Notes: generated by a model not told the origin, from the letters alone. Positions 7,150 to 15,873 are shown, counted from the first letter of the stretch. The stretch: 54,715 nucleotides of DNA from Tepidimonas sp. UBA997 (GCA_002291945.1 DBAZ01000079.1:1303-56017), one strand, 5' to 3'. Numbers and translations: made by a program.

Positions 7150-8907
7150 TTAGAACGTGTCCCATTCATCGCCGGGTTTGGCTGCCGGGGACGATTTGTG
7201 AACTGTCAGGGCCTTGGGTTGTGTGGCTGTGGCGGGCTTGGGGGCTGGGGTGGCCGCTTTCTTGGGTTTCACGGCGATCGCAGAGCGTGTTGCCACCGGG
7301 CGGACGGGGGCCGCCGACGGGCGCTTCAGATCACGCATGCCACTTGGGGCGGTGTCGCTGGCATCGAGGCGGAACACCTTGACCACTTCGGCGAGTTGGG
7401 CGGCCTGTTCGCTCATGCTGGTGGCAGCGGCTGCGCTCTGCTCGACCAGCGCCGCATTTTGCTGCGTCATCTGGTCCAAGTGGGTCACGGCGGCGTTCAC
7501 TTGCGTCACCCCATCGGCCTGTTCCGAAGCCGATGCGGCGATCTCGCTGATGATGTCGCGCACTCGCGTCACGTTATCGACGATTTCCCGCATGGTCACG
7601 CCGGCTTGGTTGACCTGTTCCGAGCCTACGGTCACCCGATCCACACTGTTGCCGATGAGGGTCTTGATTTCACGGGCCGCCTGGGCACTGCGCTGGGCAA
7701 GCGTGCGCACTTCACCGGCAACCACGGCAAAACCTCGGCCTTGCTCGCCAGCGCGGGCCGCTTCCACCGCCGCATTGAGTGCCAGGATGTTGGTCTGAAA
7801 CGCGATGCCGTCAATCACGCCGATGATGTCGTTGATTTTTCGGGAGGCCTGGTTGATCTCCTCCATGGTGCGGATGACTTCACCAACCACCTTGCCGCCA
7901 TGCTCGGCGCTCAGGCCGGCCGTAGTGGCCAGTTGGTTGGCCGTGCGGGCCGCATCGGCCGACTGGCGGATGGTGCCCGAGATTTCTTCCATGCTTGCAG
8001 CGGTTTCTTCCAGGTTGCTGGCCGTTTGCTCCGTGCGTGCGCTCAGGTCGTGGTTGCCCGATGCGATTTCATGGGCCGCGACACTGATGTTGTCGGTGCC
8101 TTTGCGGACATCGGTCACCACATGCACGAGCTTGGAGCGCATGTCGTTGAGCGCCAGGATCATGGTGCCAAATTCGTCCTGGCGGCGGCTGGTCAGTTGG
8201 ACGGTGAGGTTGCCCGTGGCAATTGCCTGGGCAAATGAGACCGCTTCGTTCAAGGGCTGACGAATACTGCGAATCAGGAAAAAAGCGCCCACGATGATGC
8301 CGACGATGAGCAACACCACCCAGAGCGTGGCCATCCTGACGTTGGCTTGACGGCGTTCTGCGAACACCTGCTGTGATTGCAGCAGCAGCGTCCCTTGCAT
8401 TTGAGCGAATTCGTTCAGACTCGCGATGTAGGGGGGGATGCTGGGATTGAAGCGTTCGTCAACGGCACGACGTGCACCTTCAACATCGCCGCCACTTTTC
8501 AGTTCCCGAACGGCGGCAAGGGCATCGAGCACCACACGCCTTTCCTGGGCAATCCGGTCCATGAGTGCGCGCTCTGCGGGACTGAGTGGTTTTGCCTCGA
8601 GTTTGTTTTGCACTGCAGTGATGGACTGAACCGTCGCAGGAATCAGGTCGCGATACAACGCATCGATTTCGGGGTGGCCGCTGATGATCTGGGCTTGCAC
8701 CCGCGTGACGTTGGTTTCGACCAGTCCTGCCCACCGGGTGGCGAGCTCGACTTTAGCGCTCATCACATTCAGAACGGCTTCCGATTCGGCCGTGACCTGG
8801 GCCGAGCGACCGGCGGTGGAGACAATCACTGCAGACATCGCCAACACGATGAAGCCGACGCTGCACCACAGTTTGGTGCCAATCGACAGGCGTTGAAAAA
8901 AGTTCAT
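7150..8907 (-). CDS. Methyl-accepting chemotaxis protein (4HB-HAMP-MA)
   Basis: Membrane chemoreceptor feeding CheA/CheW. From the ATG at 8907 it is 585 residues: TM1 about 8-30 (LWCSVGFIVLAMSAVIVSTAG), a roughly 150-residue periplasmic four-helix sensor, TM2 about 185-208 (LWVVLLIVGIIVGAFFLI), HAMP, and the cytoplasmic signalling hairpin with the highly conserved tip DGIAFQTNILALNAAVEAARAGEQGRGFAVVAGEVR. The linker is Pro/Ala/Lys-rich, and the protein ends GDEWDTF, a WxxF-type tail like the CheR/CheB tether of high-abundance receptors. The frame is open 21 codons further upstream, but MNFFQRLSIGTKL is the family-like start. The ligand is unknown. It sits alone, away from che genes in this window. 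Confidence 0.93.
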   Translation of the reverse strand: MNFFQRLSIGTKLWCSVGFIVLAMSAVIVSTAGRSAQVTAESEAVLNVMSAKVELATRWAGLVETNVTRVQAQIISGHPEIDALYRDLIPATVQSITAVQNKLEAKPLSPAERALMDRIAQERRVVLDALAAVRELKSGGDVEGARRAVDERFNPSIPPYIASLNEFAQMQGTLLLQSQQVFAERRQANVRMATLWVVLLIVGIIVGAFFLIRSIRQPLNEAVSFAQAIATGNLTVQLTSRRQDEFGTMILALNDMRSKLVHVVTDVRKGTDNISVAAHEIASGNHDLSARTEQTASNLEETAASMEEISGTIRQSADAARTANQLATTAGLSAEHGGKVVGEVIRTMEEINQASRKINDIIGVIDGIAFQTNILALNAAVEAARAGEQGRGFAVVAGEVRTLAQRSAQAAREIKTLIGNSVDRVTVGSEQVNQAGVTMREIVDNVTRVRDIISEIAASASEQADGVTQVNAAVTHLDQMTQQNAALVEQSAAAATSMSEQAAQLAEVVKVFRLDASDTAPSGMRDLKRPSAAPVRPVATRSAIAVKPKKAATPAPKPATATQPKALTVHKSSPAAKPGDEWDTF

Positions 8908-9064
8908 AAGGGCCAAAAAAAGAAGATGGACGTGGGGGTTTCGTTCATGATTGCCCACCCATCTGCCCACCAGGGTTAGGGCCAGTCCAAACCCAGCGGC
9001 GGGGGTGAGCCTGATGACTTATCATGAAGCGAAAACCATGAATCAGTACCGGGAAATACCCGCA

Positions 9065-9719
9065 ATGTACATTCAATGCTTCGTGCTTGCCAGTCACCGG
9101 TACAAGACGGGCTTGGCGACAAGGTTTTTGTCTGCCAGCGTCCTTGGGGGGCATGCCCACGCGACCAGCGTTGAGCCTCAGGTGGTTGCACAAGGCCTGG
9201 AAAACCCGTGGGCGGTGGCGTTCATTGATCATGGCCACATCTCGTGACCGAGCGCCCGGGCCGCATGCGTGTGGTCAGTCCGCAGGGTAGGGTCAGCGCC
9301 CCTCTGCTGGGCGTACCGCGTGTGGATGCGGTCGGGCAAGGTGGCTTGTTGGATGGCCGGTCATCACTTTCGGTGAAAACTATGGCGGCGGCCGCATCGG
9401 GGCAGGCGCCACCGCACGCGAAGGCATGGAGCAACCCTGGTTCCACTGGTCGCAAACCATGGCGCCGTCGGGCATGGCCTTTCTCACCAGTGACCACTAC
9501 GGCCCGGCCTGGCGGGGTAGCCTGCTGGTGGGGTCTCTGCGGGATCGACACTTGGCGCGGCTGGAGATCCGGGGTGGCCAAGTGGTAAGCCAAGAGCGCT
9601 TGCTGGCATCACTCAAGTAACGCATACGTGATGTTCGCCAGGGGCCGGATGGCTTGTTATATGTGCTGACCGATGACCGCAACGGCCAGTTCATCCGTTG
9701 GCAACCGGCTGCCCGCTGA
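9065..9719 (+). pseudogene. PQQ-dependent aldose sugar dehydrogenase (YliI-like), broken
   Basis: Remains of a periplasmic beta-propeller sugar dehydrogenase, normally about 370 residues. Three frames must be joined. VEPQVVAQGLENPWAVAFIDHGHIS reaches a stop at about 9245. VTERPGRMRVVSPQGRVSAPLLGVPRVDAVGQGGLLD follows in another frame from 9244. After about 9355, where more than 100 residues of the propeller are missing, a third frame reads ITFGENYGGGRIG and EQPWFHWSQTMAPSGMAFL. An in-frame TAA follows LLASLK at about 9618, after which RIRDVRQGPDGLLYVLTDDRNGQ continues to a natural-looking stop at 9717-9719. A frameshift, an internal deletion and a nonsense codon make it clearly dead. Confidence 0.8.
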
Positions 9720-9771
9720 TGCGGCGCAAGAGTCGAGCGATTAGGCCCAATGGCCAGTGTTTTGTTCGGCG

Positions 9772-10701
9772 CTAGACCACGCTTGGCGTCTGCGCTTGGC
9801 TCGCTGGTGCATCGGCCTGCTTGCCCGCCTGCGCCCAGTGCACGATTTCCAGGTGGCCATTGGGGTGTTCCACGATGCCGGTCAGGCTTTCCACCCAGTC
9901 GCCGTCGTTGCAGTAGAGCGTGCCGTCAATTTCGCGCATTTTGGCCTGGTGGATATGGCCGCAGATGACGCCATCGAGCCCGCGCTTGCGGGCTTCGGCC
10001 GCTACCGCCCCTTCGAACTCCAGCACGTAATTCAGTGCGCTCTTGACACGGTACTTGAGGTATTGCGACAAAGACCAGTAGGGCAACCCCAAGCGTGCCC
10101 GCCAGGAGTTGAAATGCGTGTTCAGCCGCAGCAACAGCTCGTACAGGTTGTCGCCCAGGTAGGCCAGCCACTTGGCATAGCGGATCACGCCATCGAAGTG
10201 GTCGCCGTGGACGATCCAGAACTTGCGCCCATCGGCCGTGGTGTGGATGGCGTCCTCCACCACATCGACGCCGCCGAATTGGTGGTCCAGAAAATGGCGG
10301 GCGAATTCATCGTGGTTGCCGGGCACGAAAATCACCTTGCAGCCCTTGCGGGCCCGGCGCAGGATTTTCTGGATCACGTCGTTGTGGCTTTGCGGCCAGT
10401 ACCACTTGCGGCGCAGTTGCCAGCCATCGATGATGTCGCCAATCAGGTAGAGGCGATCACTCGGGTGGGCTTTCAGAAAAGCCAGCAGCGCCTTGGCCTG
10501 GCACCCCGGCGTGCCCAGGTGCAGGTCGGAAATGAACACGCTGCGCAGTCGGCGGCCCGAGGGGGGGTGGATGTCGTCGGTGTCGTCGCTGTCGTCGTCG
10601 CTGGCTTCCTGCCGGACGGCTTGCGCCACGGCTTCGGCCTTGAGCGCTTGGCCCGGCATATATTGCGGCAGGCCGCGAGGGGCGACAAAACCGCTGCGCA
10701 T
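9772..10701 (-). CDS. LpxH-like calcineurin-type metallophosphoesterase
   Basis: 309-residue metallophosphoesterase of the UDP-2,3-diacylglucosamine diphosphatase-like group. All metal-binding motifs are intact: SDLHLGT (about 57), LIGDIIDGW, PGNHDEF, VHGDHFD and GHIHQAKM. An Asp-rich linker (EASDDDSDDTDD) precedes the domain. The ATG overlaps the stop of the upstream acyltransferase gene by one base (TGATG), so the two are translationally coupled. The pairing with an ornithine-lipid acyltransferase under PhoB-type boxes suggests a role in lipid remodelling during phosphate limitation, rather than, or as well as, lipid A synthesis. The substrate is not established. Confidence 0.85.
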   Translation of the reverse strand: MRSGFVAPRGLPQYMPGQALKAEAVAQAVRQEASDDDSDDTDDIHPPSGRRLRSVFISDLHLGTPGCQAKALLAFLKAHPSDRLYLIGDIIDGWQLRRKWYWPQSHNDVIQKILRRARKGCKVIFVPGNHDEFARHFLDHQFGGVDVVEDAIHTTADGRKFWIVHGDHFDGVIRYAKWLAYLGDNLYELLLRLNTHFNSWRARLGLPYWSLSQYLKYRVKSALNYVLEFEGAVAAEARKRGLDGVICGHIHQAKMREIDGTLYCNDGDWVESLTGIVEHPNGHLEIVHWAQAGKQADAPASQAQTPSVV

Positions 10702-11534
10702 CAGGTCCCCAGGAAGTGCTTGCGGTAGCGGGCAGGCAAGTCGGCCAGTCGCATCATCATGGGCAGGTCGGCGGCGTTGAAGTCAGGGTCCCAGGCGGGT
10801 GGGCCGAGCACTTTGGCACCCAGGCGCAGATAGCCCTTGATCAGAGCGGGCGGCTCGATGGGCAGGCTGTCGTCCAACTGGTCCACCGGCAAGGGCAGGC
10901 GGGGGCGCACGTGAAACTCAACCGATGCCAGGTGTTTTTGGCTTACCTGACGCCAGATGCTGGCTGCAGCATGTCCTCCGTGCAGGGTGCCTACGCTATG
11001 CTCGTGCTGCATCGGGATGCTGGCGCAGCCGATCATGGTGTCGAGCCGGTTGCGGGCCATGAAATCGGCCAGCGCACTCCACAAGGCTAGAATGACGCCG
11101 CCATGCCGGTGTTCACGGTGGACGCAACTGCGGCCCAGTTCCACCATGTGTTCACGCAGAAAGCGCAGTCGTGTGAGGTCGAATTCGGTGTCGCTGTAAA
11201 AGCCGCCCACCCGTTGAGCCTGGATTGGCGTCAGCACCCGGTAGGTGCCGATCACGGTTTGAGTCAGTGCATCACGCACCAGCAGATGTTCGCAGTAATC
11301 ATCGAAAAGGTCGATGTCATGTCCGGCCAGTTTGGTGGGCAGCCTAGCCCCCATTTCGTTGGCAAAGACCTCGAACCGCAGCCGCTGCGCCTCCCGCACC
11401 TCATCGAGATGCCGTGCCCAGATCACCGTGAGTTCCTGGCGGGCGCTGCCACTGGCCGCAGCCGCAGGCTGCGCTGCGCTGGGCTGTACGGACGTGGGCA
11501 GGCGGATGGGGTCAATGACGGACAAATCGCTCAT
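10701..11534 (-). CDS. OlsB-like GNAT N-acyltransferase (ornithine lipid synthesis type)
   Basis: 277-residue acyltransferase of the OlsB/hemolysin-like GNAT family, which transfers a 3-hydroxyacyl group from ACP to the alpha-amine of ornithine. Seen are RLRFEVFANEMGARL, DDYCEHLLVRD, VIGTYRVLTP, GGFYSDTEFDL and MVELGRSCVHREHRHGGVILALW (acyl-donor site), then MIGCASIPMQ. The frame is open to 11615, but the ATG at 11534 has a strong AAAGGAG eight bases upstream and gives MSDLSVIDP. The extra ~50-residue Ala/Gln-rich N-terminus is outside the domain. PhoB-like repeats lie upstream, consistent with ornithine lipids replacing phospholipids when phosphate is scarce. The substrate amino acid is inferred. 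Confidence 0.85.
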   Translation of the reverse strand: MSDLSVIDPIRLPTSVQPSAAQPAAAASGSARQELTVIWARHLDEVREAQRLRFEVFANEMGARLPTKLAGHDIDLFDDYCEHLLVRDALTQTVIGTYRVLTPIQAQRVGGFYSDTEFDLTRLRFLREHMVELGRSCVHREHRHGGVILALWSALADFMARNRLDTMIGCASIPMQHEHSVGTLHGGHAAASIWRQVSQKHLASVEFHVRPRLPLPVDQLDDSLPIEPPALIKGYLRLGAKVLGPPAWDPDFNAADLPMMMRLADLPARYRKHFLGT

Positions 11535-11555
11535 GGGGTTTGCTCCTTTGAACGC

Positions 11556-11611
11556 ATTGTTCAAACACCGGATGTCGGCTGCATGGCAGTTGTGTGAAAA
11601 GAGCATGACAG
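11556..11611 (-). promoter_or_regulatory. PhoB-type 11-bp repeats and -10 box upstream of the olsB-like gene
   Basis: On the minus strand, reading towards the gene, CTGTCAT (11611-11605), TTTTCAC (11600-11594), CTGCCAT (11589-11583) and CCGACAT (11578-11572) are spaced by exactly four bases each. This is the 11-bp period of tandem PhoB sites (consensus CTGTCAT, matches 7, 4, 6 and 5 of 7). A -10-like AACAAT (11561-11556) begins 10 bases after the last unit, the usual Pho promoter geometry. The ATG is at 11534. Confidence 0.75.
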
Positions 11612-11685
11612 TCACAGCTTGACTTCACCCAGGCGTCATGGAACGGCCATCGGTTGGGCGTTGACCTGGGCGATTCGCGAAGTGA

Positions 11686-11710
11686 CGTGTGCCCGACCTG
11701 TGGGCACGCG
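11686..11710. other. Strong hairpin downstream of the sensor kinase gene
   Basis: CGTGTGCCC and GGGCACGCG form a 9-bp stem (one G-U) around a 7-base loop. It lies 29 bases past the kinase stop in the minus-strand direction. No U-run follows, so it is at best a weak or Rho-assisted terminator, or an mRNA-end stabiliser. The rest of the 204-base gap (11535-11738) holds the olsB promoter and nothing else recognisable. Confidence 0.4.
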
Positions 11711-11738
11711 GTAGCGTTACCAACTCGGCGACAGAATC

Positions 11739-13193
11739 TCAATGAGGGGTGGTGTTCCCCGTGGTTCTGGAGGCACTCGGGTGTGCCAGGAGCAGGGGCA
11801 GGAGCATGGGCAGAGTGATGGCAAAAACGGTTTCCGTTGCCGACGAGCTGGCCTCGATCGTGCCGCCATGCGCCGCAATGATCGAGCGGGTGATGGCCAA
11901 GCCGAGGCCAGCGCCCTCGCTGCTGCGGTGCCGCGACCCATCGACACGGTAGAAGCGGTCGAACAGCCGGGGCAGATGTTCGGCCGCAATCATGTCGCCA
12001 CTGTTGGTCACCGACAAGCGAACGCTGCCATCGGGCCGTGGCTCGACCTCGACACCGACCCGACCTTGCGCCGGCGTGTGGCGCAAAGCGTTCGATAGCA
12101 GGTTGCTGATCGCCCGGCGCAGCATCAGCCGGTCGCCGGTGACGGTGGCCGCACCGTGGGCAGTGAGTGCAACCGATTTTTCTTCGGCCAGCACGGCGTA
12201 GAACTCGAGCAGGTCGGCGACCTCGCCGGCCAGATCGACCTGTTCCCGATGCGGGACGATTTGCTGGTTGTCGGCCTTGGCCAGAAACAGCATGTCGGCA
12301 ATCATCTTCGACAGGCGCTCGAACTCCTCGATGTTGGAGCCGAGTATTTCGCGGTATTCCTCCACCGCGCGAGCGCGCGACAAGGTGACTTGCGTCTGCG
12401 TGAGCAGGTTGCTGACCGGCGTGCGCAGTTCGTGCGCCAGGTCGGACGAAAAATCGGACAGGCGCTGAAACGATTCCTCCAGACGCGACAGCATCAGGTT
12501 CAGCGTCCCCGCCAGATCGGCCAGCTCCTTCGGTACCGACTCGACGGGCAGGCGCATGTGCAGTCGATGCGCGGTGATTTCGGCCGCCTGCTGGCTGATC
12601 GTTCGCAGCGGCCCCAGACCGCGGCGGACGACGAACCCGCCAAGCACGGCCATCAGCAGGGATGCGGCGGCGACGAAGGCAAACAAGGTGATGCGGAACT
12701 CGGTCATGAAGGCTTGGTGGTGCGACGTATCGGTGGCGATCAGCACGGTGTATGGCGTCTTGCCGTCGATACCGCCCCACACGCTGGCGGCAATGCCGCG
12801 CCACGGCAATCCATCGAACGATTGCCACAGCAGCACCGGGGTCGCCTCTCGCGGTGGCGTGCCTTCGAGCAGTGCAGGGGGAAAGTCCAGCGATTCGTTC
12901 TGGAAGATCGGCTCCTGGCCCGGGCCCAACACATGCACGACCAGTCCGTGGTGGCCGGTCAGCGCACTGTTCAACTCAGAGACCAGGGATAAATCAACGG
13001 GGTCGTGCGTCGCCTTCTCGACGATGTGCCGCGTCAATGCCAGTTTGCCCGCCAGCAGCTCCCGATCCTGCTTGGCAAAATGGTGCTCAACTGTGTGGAC
13101 GATGACCACGCCAAGGGCGAACAGCACCGCCGCCGCCGACAAAGCGAACAGCAGGATCAGGTTGAAGGCGAGCGACGGCCGGCGCGCACTCAC
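11739..13193 (-). CDS. Heavy-metal sensor histidine kinase (CusS/CzcS type)
   Basis: 484-residue inner-membrane kinase. TM1 is about 9-34 (LILLFALSAAAVLFALGVVIVH), a periplasmic sensor spans about 35-165, TM2 is about 168-190, and HAMP follows. The H-box is FSSDLAHELRTPVSNLLTQTQV, and the catalytic domain has NLLSNALRHTP (N-box), FDRFYRVDGSR (F-box) and GAGLGLAITRSIIAAHGG (G2-box). The architecture is that of kinases sensing periplasmic Cu/Ag or Zn/Cd/Co/Ni. It overlaps the regulator gene by 4 bases and is divergent from the efflux operon it probably controls. An extra hydrophobic C-terminal stretch (LPMLLPLLLAHPS) is unusual. The metal cannot be told from sequence. Confidence 0.93.
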   Translation of the reverse strand: MSARRPSLAFNLILLFALSAAAVLFALGVVIVHTVEHHFAKQDRELLAGKLALTRHIVEKATHDPVDLSLVSELNSALTGHHGLVVHVLGPGQEPIFQNESLDFPPALLEGTPPREATPVLLWQSFDGLPWRGIAASVWGGIDGKTPYTVLIATDTSHHQAFMTEFRITLFAFVAAASLLMAVLGGFVVRRGLGPLRTISQQAAEITAHRLHMRLPVESVPKELADLAGTLNLMLSRLEESFQRLSDFSSDLAHELRTPVSNLLTQTQVTLSRARAVEEYREILGSNIEEFERLSKMIADMLFLAKADNQQIVPHREQVDLAGEVADLLEFYAVLAEEKSVALTAHGAATVTGDRLMLRRAISNLLSNALRHTPAQGRVGVEVEPRPDGSVRLSVTNSGDMIAAEHLPRLFDRFYRVDGSRHRSSEGAGLGLAITRSIIAAHGGTIEASSSATETVFAITLPMLLPLLLAHPSASRTTGNTTPH

Positions 13194-13867
13194 GACGGCA
13201 CTTCCAGCACATAGCCCATGCCGCGCACGGTCTGGATCAGCTTCGGTTCGAAGCCCTCGTCCACCTTCTGGCGCAGGCGCTTGATGGCCACTTCGATGAC
13301 GTTGGTGTCGCTGTCGAAGTTCATGTCCCAGACCTGGGAGGCGATCAAGGAGCGCGGCAGCACCTCGCCGTGGCGGCGCATCAGCAGTTCGAGCAGGGCG
13401 AACTCCTTGACTGTCAGGTCGATGCGCGTCCCGGCGCGGCTGACCCGGCGGCGCAGCAGGTCGAGTTCCAGATCGGCAACGCGCAGTTGCTCGGCCTCCT
13501 TCACTTTCGCGCCACGCCGCAGCAGGGTGCGGATGCGCGCCAGCAGTTCGGAGAAGGCGAAGGGCTTGACCAGATAGTCGTCGGCCCCCAGTTCCAGCCC
13601 TTTGACCCGGTCTTCGACCGGATCGAGCGCGGTCAGGAACAGCACCGGCGTTTCCTGGCCGGCCCGGCGTATGCCCTGGAGAATCTGCCAGCCATCGATG
13701 CCCGGCAGCATGACGTCGAGCACGATCAGCGCGTAGTTTTCGTTCATGGCCAGGTGCAGGCCGTCGAAACCGTCACCGACCAGATCGACCACGAAACCGG
13801 CCTCGCTCAGGCCTTGCCGGAGGTAGGCACCGGTTTTCTCTTCATCTTCGACCACCAGGATTTTCAT
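13190..13867 (-). CDS. OmpR-family response regulator (CusR/CzcR type)
   Basis: 225-residue response regulator. The receiver has the acidic pair VVEDEEKT, the phospho-acceptor Asp in LIVLDVMLPGIDGW, switch Thr/Ser in VLFLTALD and Lys in DYLVKPFAF. The C-terminal winged helix has the CusR/CopR-like recognition segment VWDMNFDSDTNVIEVAIKRLRQKVD. The start is at 13867 (MKILVVEDEEKTG); an in-frame ATG three codons upstream is less likely. Forms an operon with the kinase (4-base overlap) and is divergent from the RND operon, with a 183-base control region between. Confidence 0.95.
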   Translation of the reverse strand: MKILVVEDEEKTGAYLRQGLSEAGFVVDLVGDGFDGLHLAMNENYALIVLDVMLPGIDGWQILQGIRRAGQETPVLFLTALDPVEDRVKGLELGADDYLVKPFAFSELLARIRTLLRRGAKVKEAEQLRVADLELDLLRRRVSRAGTRIDLTVKEFALLELLMRRHGEVLPRSLIASQVWDMNFDSDTNVIEVAIKRLRQKVDEGFEPKLIQTVRGMGYVLEVPS

Positions 13868-13933
13868 GGGCCGCACGGCTGCTCAAGGTAAGGATGGCCG
13901 GATTTTGCCCGTTTTCGTGATCGACCGAGAAGC

Positions 13934-13947
13934 TGACAGAAATGTAA
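13934..13947. promoter_or_regulatory. Candidate metal-response-regulator box between the regulator and the efflux operon
   Basis: TGACAGAAATGTAA is an imperfect inverted repeat (TGACA-N4-TGTAA, one mismatch), followed by TCC. It resembles boxes bound by CopR/CzcR-type regulators. It is 67 bases upstream of the regulator ATG and 104 bases before the TolC-like gene, a sensible position to control both. The other 150 or so bases of this gap show no further clear motif. Confidence 0.5.
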
Positions 13948-14050
13948 TCCGCCGGTCAGCGCTTTGACGGCGAGCGCTCGCCATACTTCGCCGGCGTCTG
14001 GGCAAGCTGACGAACCAAGCCCCGGACATCGACGAGATGGAAAGCAAGAC

Positions 14051-15271
14051 ATGAAACGCATCACAACCCGGGTCGGCGCGGCGCTCATCGCTGGCCTGCT
14101 CGCCCTGCCGGCCCAGGCGACGCCGCCGCCAACGCTGGCCGCCGCCGTCGATGCCGCCTGGCAGCGTGCCGAGGCCGCCCAAGCGGCTGTTGGCGAGCAG
14201 CGCGCCGCCAGCGCCGCCGCCGACAGTGTCGGACGCTGGTGGGCCGAACCCCCTGCCATCGCCCTGAGTCAGCGCACCGATCGCTGGCAGAGTGACGCTG
14301 GCCAGCGTGAATACCAGGTCCATCTCACCTTCCCCTTGTGGTTGCCGGGGCAGCGCCGTGCCTACAGTCAGGCAGCGGCCGACGGGCTGGCGCAAGCCGG
14401 GGCGCTGCAGCGGGCAACGCGCTGGCGCTTGGCCGGTGAAGTGCGTGAAAGCGGCTGGCGGCTGGTCGCCATGCAGGCGCAAGCCGCCCAGATGGCCGCC
14501 GCCGCCGCCAGCCTGCAGCGGCTGGCGGCCGACGTTCGCCGCCGCGTCGAGGCGGGCGAGCTGCCGCGCACCGACCTGCTGGCGGCTCAGGCAGAAGAGC
14601 TCGCCGCCCGCAACCGCCACGGCAGCGCCGAACTGCAGGTGCGCGAAGCCGCCCTCGAGTGGCGCAGCCTGACCGGCCTCGACAGCCTGCCAGACGCAGC
14701 GGCGCTGGCGGAAAACCTGCCCGCCGAGATCGGCCTCGTCGCCGAACATCCGGCGCTGCAGGAGGCCGCCGGGGAAGCGGCCGGCGCCGCCAGCCAGCGC
14801 GACCTCGTGCGCACCCAGCGCAGCGCCGCCCCGGAGTTGAGCGTGGGCTGGAGTCGGAGCGTCGGTGGCCGCGGCAACGCCGCCGCCGACAGTCTGGTGA
14901 TCGGTGTGCGGATGCCCTTGGGTGCCGATGAGCGCAACAAGCCCCTGCTGGCCCGTGCCGAAGCCGCAGCCGACGTGGCCCGCACCCGCGAGTTGCGGCA
15001 GCGCGAACAGGTCCAAGCCAGCCTGCGCCTGGCCCGCGAGGGGCTGAGCCTCGCCGAAGCCCAGGCCACGGCGGCCCAGGCGCAGGTGCGTCTGCTGCGT
15101 GAGCGCAGCGAGCTGCTTGAACGCGCCTTTGCCGTCGGCGAACTGGCGCTGCCCGAACTGCTGCGCGCCCTGGCTGCGGCGGGCGAAGCCGCCACCTACC
15201 ACGCCCGCCAGCAGGCCGAGCTCGGTCTGGCGCGGGCCCGATTACTTCAATCCCTGGGGCAACACCCATGA
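14051..15271 (+). CDS. TolC/CzcC-family outer-membrane efflux protein
   Basis: 406-residue outer-membrane channel subunit of an RND metal exporter. It has a signal peptide (MKRITTRVGAALIAGLLALPAQA-T) and then two long Ala/Arg/Gln-rich coiled-coil regions (about 90-200 and 300-390) typical of the TolC alpha-barrel. RVEAGELPRTDLLAAQAEELAAR and AFAVGELALPELLRALAA are the paired repeat signatures of the family. The ATG at 14051 follows GGAAAG and is preferred over an upstream in-frame start, because it begins the signal peptide. The ATG of the next gene overlaps its last codons by 4 bases. Confidence 0.9.
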   Translation: MKRITTRVGAALIAGLLALPAQATPPPTLAAAVDAAWQRAEAAQAAVGEQRAASAAADSVGRWWAEPPAIALSQRTDRWQSDAGQREYQVHLTFPLWLPGQRRAYSQAAADGLAQAGALQRATRWRLAGEVRESGWRLVAMQAQAAQMAAAAASLQRLAADVRRRVEAGELPRTDLLAAQAEELAARNRHGSAELQVREAALEWRSLTGLDSLPDAAALAENLPAEIGLVAEHPALQEAAGEAAGAASQRDLVRTQRSAAPELSVGWSRSVGGRGNAAADSLVIGVRMPLGADERNKPLLARAEAAADVARTRELRQREQVQASLRLAREGLSLAEAQATAAQAQVRLLRERSELLERAFAVGELALPELLRALAAAGEAATYHARQQAELGLARARLLQSLGQHP

Positions 15272-15873
15272 AACCAACCCTCTTGCGAGCCACCGCCTGG
15301 CGCAACTGCCTGGCGGCCCTGATGCTGAGCGTCACCCTGCCGGTGGCGGCGGCACCCGGTGCCCACGGCCCGGATGGCGAACACCTCGACGCCCCGACCA
15401 TTGCCAGCAGCGGTCCGATGCTGCCGCGACTGGAAGCCCACTCAGACCTGTTCGAGCTGGTCGCCGAACTGCAAGGCGGCCAGTTGCGTATCTACGTCGA
15501 TCGCTACGCCAGCAACGAGCCGGTCGCCAACGCCTCGGTCGAGGTCGAAGCGGGCAGTCTGAGGGCGCTGGCGGCCTATCAGGCCACCGAAGGCTACTAT
15601 CTGCTGGCCGACCCGGCGCTGATGGAACGGCTCGCCGTCCCCGGCGAACATGCGCTGGTGTTCACCGTTTTGGCCGCTGCCGACGCCGACCTGCTCAACG
15701 GCATTCTCGATACCCGCGCTGCCGTCGTTGGCGATGGGCACGGACACGATCACGGGCACAGCCACGCGCTGGAATGGGCCGCCTGGGGGGCTGGCGGGCT
15801 GCTTGCCGCCGGTCTGGTGATCGTCGTGCTGCGCCGCCTAAAACAGCGTCAACCAACCGGAGCTCAGCCATGA
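15268..15873 (+). CDS. Membrane-anchored His-rich periplasmic protein of the metal-efflux operon
   Basis: 201 residues: a signal peptide (MLSVTLPVAAA-P), the motif GAHGPDGEHLDAP (about 31-43), and a beta-rich domain (DLFELVAELQGGQLRIYVDR, NASVEVEAGSLRALAAYQ, GEHALVFTVLAAADADLLNG). A His-rich loop HGHDHGHSH (about 158-166) follows, then one C-terminal TM helix (GAGGLLAAGLVIVVL) and a basic tail. The domain resembles the N-terminal extension of some CzcB-type adaptors, and the GAHGPDGEHLDAP leader recurs in the adaptor encoded next. I infer a periplasmic metal-binding helper of the pump. It is not a characterised named family to my knowledge. Overlaps both neighbours by 4 bases. Confidence 0.75.
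   Translation: MKPTLLRATAWRNCLAALMLSVTLPVAAAPGAHGPDGEHLDAPTIASSGPMLPRLEAHSDLFELVAELQGGQLRIYVDRYASNEPVANASVEVEAGSLRALAAYQATEGYYLLADPALMERLAVPGEHALVFTVLAAADADLLNGILDTRAAVVGDGHGHDHGHSHALEWAAWGAGGLLAAGLVIVVLRRLKQRQPTGAQP

Noticed and set aside
11686..11710. Hairpin as a Rho-independent terminator for the sensor kinase operon
   Set aside because: The stem is strong but no U-run follows, so it is listed only as a hairpin.
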